Source: Pseudomonadaceae bacterium
GTDB taxonomy: Bacteria > Pseudomonadota > Gammaproteobacteria > Pseudomonadales > Azotimanducaceae
DNA length: 64,000 bases
Direction of reading: 5' to 3'
Assembly (NCBI GenBank): GCA_024743435.1
Contig: JANSWO010000004.1
Location: 1 to 64,000 of the forward strand
Part shown: in pieces, positions 53,296-64,000 of the stretch
How positions within the stretch are numbered: position 1 is the first letter of the stretch
Layout: every line of letters starts with the position of its first letter
Translations under genes and position numbers: made by a program
The notes under the pieces: model-generated
Seen by the model: the letters and a program-made list of their open reading frames with translations, nothing else
Told to the model about the DNA's origin: nothing
Databases searched by the model: none

Positions 53296-54177
53296 TCAGC
53301 GCTTCGGATACGCCTCGGGCCAACCCTCCGGTTGCCGTTTGAAGCGTTTGTACTCCCACTGATACTGCGCGGGGTGACGCCGCACAATCGCTTCTATCGC
53401 CTGGTTCATCGCGGCTGCCGACACCTCAGGGTTTGGGTCGTAGATGCCCTCGGGTGCTGCCTCGAACACCACATCAAACCCGCCGGGCACGCGCTCAGCC
53501 ACGACAAACGCAGCTTTCGCTTTCGATTCCATGATCAACTTGTGGGCAAGCGTCATGGTCAACGCTGGCCGGCCGAAGAACGGCGCATACACACCGCCCC
53601 GTTTGCTCGGCACCTGATCCGGCAGTATCGCTATGGACCTGCCCTCATCGGCTTCCCGGCGGACGCGCCGCAACCCGGAAACAGAGATGGGCGCAACATC
53701 TATTCCGGCGCGCTCGCGAAAGTGTGTAATCAGCGAATCCAGGCCTGGCTGGCGCGGCAGGTCATACAGCGCGAGCGCATCGAGACGCTGACCAAAGTAT
53801 TGCGCCAGCAGTTCCCAGTTACCGTGATGCGGTAGTAGCAGGATTAGTGGCTCTCGCTCGTTAGAGGCGCGCACAAACTCATCCGCACCTTCGACCGAGT
53901 GAACAATCTCCTCTATTCGGGTGAGCGGCCAATACCAAACCGCTCCCGTTTCGAATGCAATCTTCACGGTCTCGATGTAGCTGTCGCGCGCGAGCTCCCG
54001 GCGAGCATCTTCTGCGAGGTCAGGAAAACAGATGTTGATGTTGGTGAGTGTCGTGCGTGCACCCCGGGGTTTGAACAGCCAGGCGAGTCTGGCGAAGGTC
54101 GTCGCCAGGCCACGGGCAGCACTGAGCGGCAACCAGCTCAAAAGAGTCAGTACCGCCGCGATCAATCGACCCAGCAT
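53296..54177 (-). CDS. Lipid A biosynthesis (lauroyl-type) acyltransferase
   Basis: 293 residues, LpxL/HtrB family. N-terminal membrane anchor, catalytic HHGNWE in LLLPHHGNWELLAQYFG, later ILPDQVPSKRGGVYAPFFG. Transfers a secondary acyl chain to Kdo2-lipid A at the inner membrane. The chain and position cannot be told from the sequence. Confidence 0.92.
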   Translation of the reverse strand: MLGRLIAAVLTLLSWLPLSAARGLATTFARLAWLFKPRGARTTLTNINICFPDLAEDARRELARDSYIETVKIAFETGAVWYWPLTRIEEIVHSVEGADEFVRASNEREPLILLLPHHGNWELLAQYFGQRLDALALYDLPRQPGLDSLITHFRERAGIDVAPISVSGLRRVRREADEGRSIAILPDQVPSKRGGVYAPFFGRPALTMTLAHKLIMESKAKAAFVVAERVPGGFDVVFEAAPEGIYDPNPEVSAAAMNQAIEAIVRRHPAQYQWEYKRFKRQPEGWPEAYPKR

Positions 54178-54192
54178 AGCCAGGGTTCTCCG

Positions 54193-54813
54193 TTACGTCG
54201 GCCGGCGCGCAAGGTCAGCGCATTCGGCAAAGGCCGGGCAGGTTATCAGGTGATCGCAGACCATGCCCCCGCTTTGCATGAACGCATAACAAATGGTGGG
54301 CCCCACAAATTTGAAGCCCGCTTTCTTAAGTGCCTTCGACATCGCCTCAGAGGCGGGGCTTGTGGACGGTACGTCTGCGCTCACGGCATGGTGGTTGACG
54401 ATGGTCTGGCCGTTAGTAAATTGCCAGAGCCAGTCGCTGAACTGCGGCGCCGATGACGCGAGCGCAAGGCGAGCTTTCGCATTCGTGATGACAGCATTGA
54501 GCTTGCCGCGATGACGAATCAGCCCGGTATTACTGAGCCAGTCGTCGTACTCGGCTTGGCCACATCGCGCCAGCCGGTTTGCATCGAAACCGAAAAACGC
54601 CTTGCGCATTTCCTCACGCTTCTTGAGCACCGTCAGCCACGACAAGCCAGCTTGCATGCCTTCAAGTAACAGCAGCTCGAACAGAGCATCTCCGTCGAGA
54701 ATGGGCCGGCCCCATTCCCGATCGTGGTAGCAAATATAGAGCGGGTCTTCACCTGCCCAGGAACAACGTTGCATCTCCTGGCGGTCTGCCCTCACGTGGC
54801 GCTTTTCACTCAC
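54193..54813 (-). CDS. tag: DNA-3-methyladenine glycosylase I
   Basis: About 206 residues from GTG 54813, which has GAGGAG 6 nt upstream. Similarity to E. coli Tag starts at the internal ATG 54774, where MQRCSWAGEDPLYICYHDREWG aligns residue for residue with the zinc ligands Cys4 and His17. C-terminal DHLITCPAFAEC gives the other two. Removes 3-methyladenine. 15 bp before the acyltransferase gene. Confidence 0.93.
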   Translation of the reverse strand: MSEKRHVRADRQEMQRCSWAGEDPLYICYHDREWGRPILDGDALFELLLLEGMQAGLSWLTVLKKREEMRKAFFGFDANRLARCGQAEYDDWLSNTGLIRHRGKLNAVITNAKARLALASSAPQFSDWLWQFTNGQTIVNHHAVSADVPSTSPASEAMSKALKKAGFKFVGPTICYAFMQSGGMVCDHLITCPAFAECADLARRPT

Positions 54814-55104
54814 TTGATGCTCCTCTCTCACTTGATGCCCCTCACTCGGCCAATACGGCTAACTCGGCTGACCTGGTTCGCCTGACACACGGGCTGACTG
54901 GTATCGTTGATTTCTGCCAAGGCAATCTCGCTCAGCAGCGCGTGTGTGCCAAACCATCGTTACAGCGCAAGGACAGCAAAACAACGGCACAGGCTTTGAC
55001 CCGCCGTCCGTTCATGCCGTAGATTGCAGCCAGATTTCACCCCCAGCCCTTGTGAGTCTTTCGCCATCGACGTTCAGTCCAACACAGAAGCAGATTCTTT
55101 CTCT

Positions 55105-55637
55105 GTGCGGCCACGCTGCGTGCTGCTTGATCGAGACGGTGTGGTCAATGTCGATTCGCCAAACTACATCAAGTCGCCAGATGAATGGCACGCCATCGAA
55201 GGCTCACTGGCAGCGATCGGCGAGCTTTGCCACGCGGGAATAACCGTGTGCATCTGCAGCAACCAATCAGGCATCGCGCGCGGCTTGTTCGATGACGACG
55301 CACTCGAAGCCATTAACCGCAAGATGTCTGCCGCTATCGCTCAGTTCGATGCGCGCCTGGATGGTCTGTACTACTGCAGGCACCATCCAACGGATCATTG
55401 CACCTGTCGTAAGCCGGCACCGGGCTTACTGCTGCAAGCGCTGAGGCGCCACGACCGCAGGCCGGCGGAAACGGTTTTTGTCGGCGACTCTGCAACCGAC
55501 CTGGCGGCGGCAACCGGGGCGGGTGTACGGCCCATTCTCGTGCGAACCGGCAATGGCGCTCAAACCGAGCAGTCGCTCACCAACACCACAACACGAGTCT
55601 TCGATTCGCTTGCTGATGTGGTTAGCGAGTTATTGCG

Positions 55638-55641
<4 letters not shown>
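55105..55641 (+). CDS. gmhB: Heptose-1,7-bisphosphate 7-phosphatase
   Basis: 178 residues from GTG 55105; the family starts close to here (PRCVLLDRDGVVNVDSPNYI), while an upstream TTG at 55024 would add a tail. HAD phosphatase with DxD in LLDRDG, SNQSGIARG, zinc loop CRHHPTDHCTCRKP and GDSATDL. Makes heptose-1-phosphate for LPS inner core. Overlaps plsC by 4 bp. glyQS, usually between tag and gmhB, is absent. Confidence 0.93.
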
Positions 55642-58899
<3,258 letters not shown>

Positions 58900-58922
58900 T
58901 TAGCTGTCTCTATATTGCTGCC

Positions 58923-58949
58923 GTTCTATTCGTTCTATTCGTTCTATTC
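58923..58949. repeat. Three tandem 9-bp repeats at the recF 3' end
   Basis: GTTCTATTC three times, without error. On the minus strand this repeats the recF stop codon region in frame, giving TAG three times. Confidence 0.9.
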
Positions 58950-60134
58950 GCTGCCTGAGCTCGCGCTGCTATCCAGTTGCTGCTCGACCACTTCACCGTG
59001 TTTCACGTGAAACGTTTTGCTTTCCCGCTCCAGCCCTTCGAGATAGGGATGCAGCTCTGTCGATGTCGCCACAACCTGGCCGGGGTACTTCACCACCTGG
59101 CTCAATAACCGCTCAGTGTGTTCGGCATCCAGTTCAGCACCCACATCATCAAGAAGGAGAACCCCAGAGCTACCTGCTCGCTCGGCCAGATCCTCCGCCT
59201 GGCCCAATTTCATCGCTGCTGCAACTAGTTTGCCTTGGCCACGAGACAGAACATGCGTCGCGGCTCGGGCCTTACCTGGCTCGACGGCCGCTTGGCTCTG
59301 CTCCAGCGGTTGTGCGGCAGCCACCCATACTACGACATCCGCGCGATGTGGGCCGGCTATCGTTGCCCCTGATTTTACCTCGCGAGGCAGGTTCTCCACC
59401 ATCTGTTCCGACAGAGATTGCTCGCCGCCAAAGCCAGGCTGTAATGTCCAAGTGATATCCATAGCGGGCAAAAACCGTTGCACCATAGCCTTCAGAAGAG
59501 GCTGAAGCCTGGCAAGGTAGCCCTCCCGTGCGGCACCAACCGCCTCAGCCAGTTCAACGAACTCTTTGTCCCAGTTCGTTGCCCAGCCAGGCGCCTCCAG
59601 CCCCATGCCAACTTGCTTTAACGCGGCATTTCGCTGGCTCAACACCCTTTGGTAGCGCCGTAGTGTGTCGTGGTAGCCATGTTCCACGTGAAACAACCCC
59701 CAGTCCAGCCACTCCCGCCGATCGCCAGGTGGGCCGAAGATCAGGTCACTAACCCCAGGAAGCAGCGTTTGCACAGGCAGGTGTCGAGTGGCGAGCGACA
59801 TGCGGCGAACCCGCTCTCCGTTCACCTTCACAAGCGGCTCGCCCGCTCGTGTTCGCTCTAGCGCGACTGTTGCCTCATCGCCCACGACCCGAACAACAAC
59901 CGACTCCTCGTTGTGTGAAATGAGGCCCGAGATAGGGCCCGAACGAAAAGAGCGCCCGTGCGCCGCTAAATGGATGGCTTCCAGCAGGGAGGTTTTGCCG
60001 CTACCGTTGGCGCCGGCGAACAGATTGATGCCCGGCGATAAGCTGGCTCGCACCTGCGCCAGGTTACGTAGGTGGCTGATATTCAACTCTGTGATAAGCA
60101 CCTTAGGCCGCAGACCGATCGGTCGGTCCGCCAA
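58944..60134 (-). CDS. recF: DNA replication and repair protein RecF
   Basis: 396 residues. Walker A ANGSGKTSLLEAI, signature-type LSRGQGKLVAAAMKL, Walker B LLLDDVGAELD. The frame opens with TTG 60134; GTG 60101 (V12, just before LITELNISHLRNL) is an equally likely start. Loads RecA at gaps. Stands between dnaN and gyrB as usual. Confidence 0.95.
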   Translation of the reverse strand: MADRPIGLRPKVLITELNISHLRNLAQVRASLSPGINLFAGANGSGKTSLLEAIHLAAHGRSFRSGPISGLISHNEESVVVRVVGDEATVALERTRAGEPLVKVNGERVRRMSLATRHLPVQTLLPGVSDLIFGPPGDRREWLDWGLFHVEHGYHDTLRRYQRVLSQRNAALKQVGMGLEAPGWATNWDKEFVELAEAVGAAREGYLARLQPLLKAMVQRFLPAMDITWTLQPGFGGEQSLSEQMVENLPREVKSGATIAGPHRADVVVWVAAAQPLEQSQAAVEPGKARAATHVLSRGQGKLVAAAMKLGQAEDLAERAGSSGVLLLDDVGAELDAEHTERLLSQVVKYPGQVVATSTELHPYLEGLERESKTFHVKHGEVVEQQLDSSASSGSE

Positions 60135-60220
60135 TCATCTTGGCGTTATCGAGGGGCCTGGCAGGTGGGCCGGGCGCAACCAGCTTTATGACGGTTAACC
60201 GGACGCGCCCGCATCGACAA

Positions 60221-61336
60221 CTACAGGCGCATTGGCATAACGACATAAATCGCGTCGTCATCGCCGGTCCCTTCTATTAGCGCAGAGCTTGCTGCGTCTG
60301 AAAGATTGATTCGCACCGCTTCGGTATCTATGGCGTTCAGCACATCCTGCAGATAGCTGACGTTGAATCCGATCTCCAACTCTTCGCCGCCGTAGCTGAC
60401 TTCGAGCACCTCTTCTGCCTCTTCCTGCTCAGGGTTATTGGCCTGGATCGTAAGCTGGTCACCGGCCAGCATGAGCCGAACGCCCCGGTACTTTTCATTC
60501 GACAGAATAGAGGCTCGCTGGAAGGCGTTCTTCAACGTGGCGCGATCCGCCTCGATGACCGCGGTGGTATTTTTTGGCACCACTCGCTCATATTCGGGAA
60601 ATTTACCGTCCAGCAGGCGCGTTGTTAGTGAGTACTCACCTACCGTTGCACGCAGGTGGTTCTTGGATATTTCCAGCTCAACGGCATCGCTCGCATCGCC
60701 CGTGAGGCGTGCGAGTTCGCTGACCGCTTTGCGCGGCACAATCACATGGTTAGGGCCAGCGGCGTCACCCACCCACTGGGCTGCGACAGGCAGCGTGCAG
60801 ATTGCCAGGCGGTGTCCATCCGTCGCCACCGCTCGGGTGTGCGCGTCCGTAAGCTCTAAAAGCATGCCGTTGAGGAAGAATCGCACGTCCTGCTGCGCCA
60901 TTGAAAAGGACACCTGGTCTATCAAACGGCCCGTGTCTTCGGCGCTCAGGGCTAGTTTGATATCAGCAGAGTCACCTTCTAAGCGGGGAAAGTCCGCTGG
61001 CGGCAGCGTGGCTAACGTAAACCGGCTTCGGCCGGAGCGCACGGTGGCACGATCACCCTCGATTGCCACGGACACTTCAGACTCGTCGGGCAAGCTGCGC
61101 CAGATGTCCGCCAGCTTCCTTGCGGGTAACGTCGCTTGACCTTGCTGGCTCACATCAACGCCGCTGACCCGCACGGACAATTCAACTTCAAGGTCTGTGC
61201 CGGTGATCGTGAGACAACCTTCTTCCGCCACAACCAGCAAGTTCGACAACACCGGCAAAGTCTGCCGCCGCTCGACCACGCCGGTAGCGAGCATAAATGG
61301 GCGGAGAAGCGCATCGCGCGACGCGGAAAATTTCAT
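60221..61336 (-). CDS. dnaN: DNA polymerase III beta subunit (sliding clamp)
   Basis: 371 residues from ATG 61336 (MKFSASRDALLRPFMLATGVVERRQTLPVLSNLLV), with AGGA 8 nt upstream. Three clamp domains; DGHRLAI and the C-terminal MPMRL that lines the protein-binding pocket. 301 bp after dnaA. Confidence 0.97.
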   Translation of the reverse strand: MKFSASRDALLRPFMLATGVVERRQTLPVLSNLLVVAEEGCLTITGTDLEVELSVRVSGVDVSQQGQATLPARKLADIWRSLPDESEVSVAIEGDRATVRSGRSRFTLATLPPADFPRLEGDSADIKLALSAEDTGRLIDQVSFSMAQQDVRFFLNGMLLELTDAHTRAVATDGHRLAICTLPVAAQWVGDAAGPNHVIVPRKAVSELARLTGDASDAVELEISKNHLRATVGEYSLTTRLLDGKFPEYERVVPKNTTAVIEADRATLKNAFQRASILSNEKYRGVRLMLAGDQLTIQANNPEQEEAEEVLEVSYGGEELEIGFNVSYLQDVLNAIDTEAVRINLSDAASSALIEGTGDDDAIYVVMPMRL

Positions 61337-61637
61337 GATCAATTCCTGAACATTGAGGCTCTATCAAGAGCGCCTCGAGAACCTATTGCGACCCTGTTGA
61401 GACCGTCTGGATACCAATCGCCTCGAGCACTGGAATCCGGCGTGGACAGACTACGGCCCGCCGCCATAACACGGTTGGATGTGACACCATCCTACTTTAG
61501 CGCACTCTTACGCACTCTACCGCGCGCAGGTCGAGCCGTCAGCACAGTAGGGCGATCAGATCGAATCACTGTGGGCTGCCGTTGCGCCGCGCGGGTTGAC
61601 CGCAACAACACAATAAGCTGCTGGCCGCCCAGCTAAG
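61337..61637. other. dnaA-dnaN spacer
   Basis: About 300 bp between dnaA and dnaN on the same strand, longer than usual; a dnaN promoter is likely here but no strong -35/-10 pair stands out. No ORF supported. Confidence 0.5.
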
Positions 61638-63314
61638 TCAGGCGGTCAGCGACGCTTTTAGCTTGCAATACGCATCGTCGAGCTCCGGCAGCTCTTCACG
61701 TAATTGCACAACCTTGCGGCACGCATGCATCACCGTGGTGTGGTCTCGGCCACCGAAGGCATCACCGATCTCAGGTAGCGAGTGCTTCGTCAATTCTTTG
61801 CTAAGCGCCATCGCAATCTGACGCGGACGAGCCAGCGCCCGGTTTCTCTTGGGCGACAACAGGTCCGACACCTTAAGGTTGAAAAACTCAGCAACGCTGC
61901 GCTGGATACCGTCGATAGTGACATGCCGCTCGTGGGTCACAAAGAGATCGCGCAACGCTCTCTGAACTTGCTCAACGGTAATCTTTGATCCACTGAACGA
62001 TGCGTTGGCCATGACCCTGGTGAGCGCCCCTTCAAGCTCCCGCACATTCGTTCGAATACGCTCTGCTATATAGAAGGCAACATCCGTATCCAGCGTGACG
62101 CCATGACTTGCGGCCTTGTTGATCAAAATCGCGGCTCGGGTTTCCAGATCTGGCCGCTCGACCTCGGTGGTCAGCCCCCAGACAAAGCGCGACTTCAGGC
62201 GCTCCTCCAAGCCCTCTATCTCGCGCGGATAGCGATCACAGGTGAGCACCATCTGCTTATCGCGCTCAATCAGCGCGTTGAAGACATGGAAGAATTCTTC
62301 CTGGGAGCGAAGCTTGTTGGCGAAAAATTGAATGTCATCAATGAGCAGGGCATCAACCGATCGGAAGTAGGCCGTGAATTCGGCCATTGTGCCCGTGCGC
62401 AGTGCTCTCACCATGTCCTGAACAAAACGCTGTGAATGCAGGTACACGATCTTCGCTTCGGGGTTACGAGCACGCAGTGCATTGCCTACTGCATGCATCA
62501 GGTGCGTCTTGCCAAGGCCCACGCCGCCATAGAGCAGCAACGGGTTGTAACCGCGGCCGGCACTTTCCGCGACTCGAAAGGCAGCGGCCCGGGCCATCTC
62601 ATTTGATTTGCCTTCAACGAATGAGTCGAACGTGAAATCCGGGTTGAGCTTTGCTGAGCGGTCTTGGTCTGCACGCTCATCACGCCCATGTCGCAGCGGC
62701 CGGGCGGGAGATTGTGCGGGCGCGTTGTCAGGGCTCGCCTGATCGCCGCCCACCTCGACGAGAGCTACGCACGCAAGCGATCGACCTAATATCCGGTCGA
62801 TCGTTCGTTGCACTAACTCAAGGCCGCCGCCAGCAAACCAATCCAGTACGTAACGGTTGGGGACTAGAAGAAGCAGGTTGTCGCCATCTGGTACTGGCTG
62901 ACCAGACTGAAGATAGGTGGTGAGATCAGCACTACCCAACTCTTCGGCGAGCGTGCCGACGACTTGCTGCCAAAGCAGTTCAATGCACGCCGCATCACTC
63001 AAGTCGAGTGAATCGCCATACTCGTTCGCTGGCGCGGTATTCATCGCATGGCGGCGAACCGCTGAAATACCGGCCGCTGCATCTGCACTGGTGTCGCTGA
63101 TAGAACCAGAGCGCTGTTCCTGGCTTGGTTCTCGATTGAGCTGATGGCGCAACGCACCCGTCTCCGAAAGTGGCTGGGTGGACGCACCTGGATTATCCGT
63201 GCGCAAGGGCGGGCGGGCGGTTGAGCCGCCAGCGCCGTGTCCCGCCAGCTCTTTGCTTGAGCTGTCGTTGTCATCATGCTCGCGCCGTCGCCAACGCTTG
63301 TTCTTAGAATCCAC
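61638..63314 (-). CDS. dnaA: Chromosomal replication initiator DnaA, with N-terminal extension
   Basis: 558 residues from GTG 63314, which has GGGGGAAGG 6 nt before it. Usual DnaA is about 450-470; the first about 90 residues (RWRRREHDDNDSS..., rich in S, R, D, A) are extra. Domain I follows (ELLWQQVVGTLAEELGSADLTTYL), then AAA+ with LLYGGVGLGKTHLMHA and DALLIDDIQFF. Domain IV carries GGRDHTTVMHACRKV. ATG 63047 would give a 469-residue protein but has no ribosome-binding site, so the long form looks real. Confidence 0.94.
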   Translation of the reverse strand: MDSKNKRWRRREHDDNDSSSKELAGHGAGGSTARPPLRTDNPGASTQPLSETGALRHQLNREPSQEQRSGSISDTSADAAAGISAVRRHAMNTAPANEYGDSLDLSDAACIELLWQQVVGTLAEELGSADLTTYLQSGQPVPDGDNLLLLVPNRYVLDWFAGGGLELVQRTIDRILGRSLACVALVEVGGDQASPDNAPAQSPARPLRHGRDERADQDRSAKLNPDFTFDSFVEGKSNEMARAAAFRVAESAGRGYNPLLLYGGVGLGKTHLMHAVGNALRARNPEAKIVYLHSQRFVQDMVRALRTGTMAEFTAYFRSVDALLIDDIQFFANKLRSQEEFFHVFNALIERDKQMVLTCDRYPREIEGLEERLKSRFVWGLTTEVERPDLETRAAILINKAASHGVTLDTDVAFYIAERIRTNVRELEGALTRVMANASFSGSKITVEQVQRALRDLFVTHERHVTIDGIQRSVAEFFNLKVSDLLSPKRNRALARPRQIAMALSKELTKHSLPEIGDAFGGRDHTTVMHACRKVVQLREELPELDDAYCKLKASLTA

Positions 63315-63779
63315 CGAACGCCTTCCCCCGAGTCGGTGTGAATGATGTCTGGGCTACTTGATGGTTCGCTGACCAACTTGATCGACCGACCCTAGGGTCA
63401 GTGGCGATTGTCCCAATGTCCTTTTCGTATTCGTATTCGTATTCGTCTCGTGTTGCCGGATGTTGTCCGGTCTTGCCCACTGGTTCGGCTTACGCCATCG
63501 GCTCGCGTTTTAGGTTCGCTTCAGAAGCCTCGCCGGTGCGGTTCTAACCAACCACGCTGGCTTTCTTATCGTGCTATCTGATTTGGAACTTCCTGATTCG
63601 GACCGTCGTACTCAGACCCTCGTGCTCACAGAGCACAAAGGCTGCAGGTTGCTTTGAGTATCTCTACTTTGAACAACTCATTTTTCCAGTTAGAGAGCAA
63701 CAACTAGTGCGTTTTGGCACTCTCTCAGCGGACGAGTATTCTAGAACCAGCCCGCGACCAAGTGCCATCGGAAAATCAA
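63315..63779. other. dnaA upstream region
   Basis: 465 bp without a supported gene, containing the dnaA promoter and leader. Includes a TTCGTA tandem repeat and an AT-rich run around 63660-63720. Confidence 0.5.
63424..63446. repeat. TTCGTA tandem repeat
   Basis: 3.8 perfect copies of TTCGTA about 110-130 bp before the dnaA start. Confidence 0.9.
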
Positions 63780-64000
63780 AAAAAGCCAGTGTTTTTACTG
63801 ATTATCCAACAGATCAGTGGCTTACGATCAAAATGCCATTACGCCGCGCAACGCAATCGGTTGTGAGTAACCTGTGGACGAATGTGTGTGTTTCCTGGGA
63901 GTGGTGTGTAGAGAAAGTTGGCTTGGGTATAACCTCACTGATTACTCGCAGGCCATACCGCGGATGTCCCACGCAAATCCACAGCGTTATCCACCCGCAA
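63780..64000. other. Partial oriC with DnaA-box-like 9-mers
   Basis: Near-matches to TTATCCACA: TTATCCAAC (63802-63810), reverse TGTGGACGA (63873-63881), AAATCCACA (63975-63983) and TTATCCACC (63987-63995, 8/9). In Pseudomonas oriC lies between rpmH and dnaA, which fits. The region continues past the window. Confidence 0.6.

Overview
The window looks like the origin-proximal chromosome of a gammaproteobacterium related to Pseudomonadales/Cellvibrionales. Three gene blocks keep the order known from Pseudomonas. These are dnaA-dnaN-recF-gyrB-plsC-gmhB-tag-lpxL-type-trk-rsmB-fmt-def-lysM-dprA-tsaC-aroE; coxB-coxA-ctaG-coxC-DUF2909-SURF1-x-ctaA-cyoE-SCO1; and EEP-dsbA-cytochrome c4-engB-polA-DUF2782-thrB. 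A cytochrome oxidase with a haem c on subunit II, ergothioneine genes, a PHA regulator and a PQQ alcohol dehydrogenase point to an aerobic, free-living, probably aquatic organism. The species cannot be named from the sequence.

Region 1 (1-12704) is a chromosomal integron cut off by the left edge. It has 22 attC sites, all 98 bp, an attI boundary at 12442-12448, a candidate cassette promoter (Pc), and an intact integron integrase (12705-13694) reading away from the array. Cassettes run leftwards from attI. Thirteen complete cassettes and one partial carry a small gene, mostly of unknown function and often membrane-associated or secreted; one is ATP-grasp-like. The other eight are diverged copies of one cassette of 407-409 bp with no long ORF. 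These share inverted repeats (CGCGTGC/GCACGCG, twice), a variable segment of about 30 nt inside one of them, and a ribosome-binding site plus a 5-9 codon mini-ORF just before the attC. This family is the most unusual content of the window.

Region 2 (13695-26399): a coiled-coil membrane protein, a BON/OmpA protein, a blaI-blaR1(M56)-tonB signalling operon, DUF6489, phaR, an epoxide-hydrolase-like enzyme, a quinohaemoprotein alcohol dehydrogenase, an EEP nuclease, dsbA, cytochrome c4, engB, a bicupin protein and a palindromic dispersed repeat.

Region 3 (26400-42368): polA, DUF2782, thrB, egtD and egtB, then the cytochrome oxidase structural and assembly cluster (SCO1, cyoE, ctaA, SURF1, coxC, ctaG, coxA, coxB). 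A second dispersed-repeat cluster lies between ctaG and coxA.

Region 4 (42369-56408): yheV-aroE-tsaC-dprA-lysM on the minus strand, divergent from def-fmt-rsmB-trkA-trkH; then a small membrane protein, a lipid A acyltransferase, tag, gmhB and plsC.

Region 5 (56392-64000): gyrB, recF, dnaN and dnaA reading away from a likely partial oriC at the right edge, which has DnaA-box-like 9-mers. DnaA appears to have an N-terminal extension of about 90 residues.
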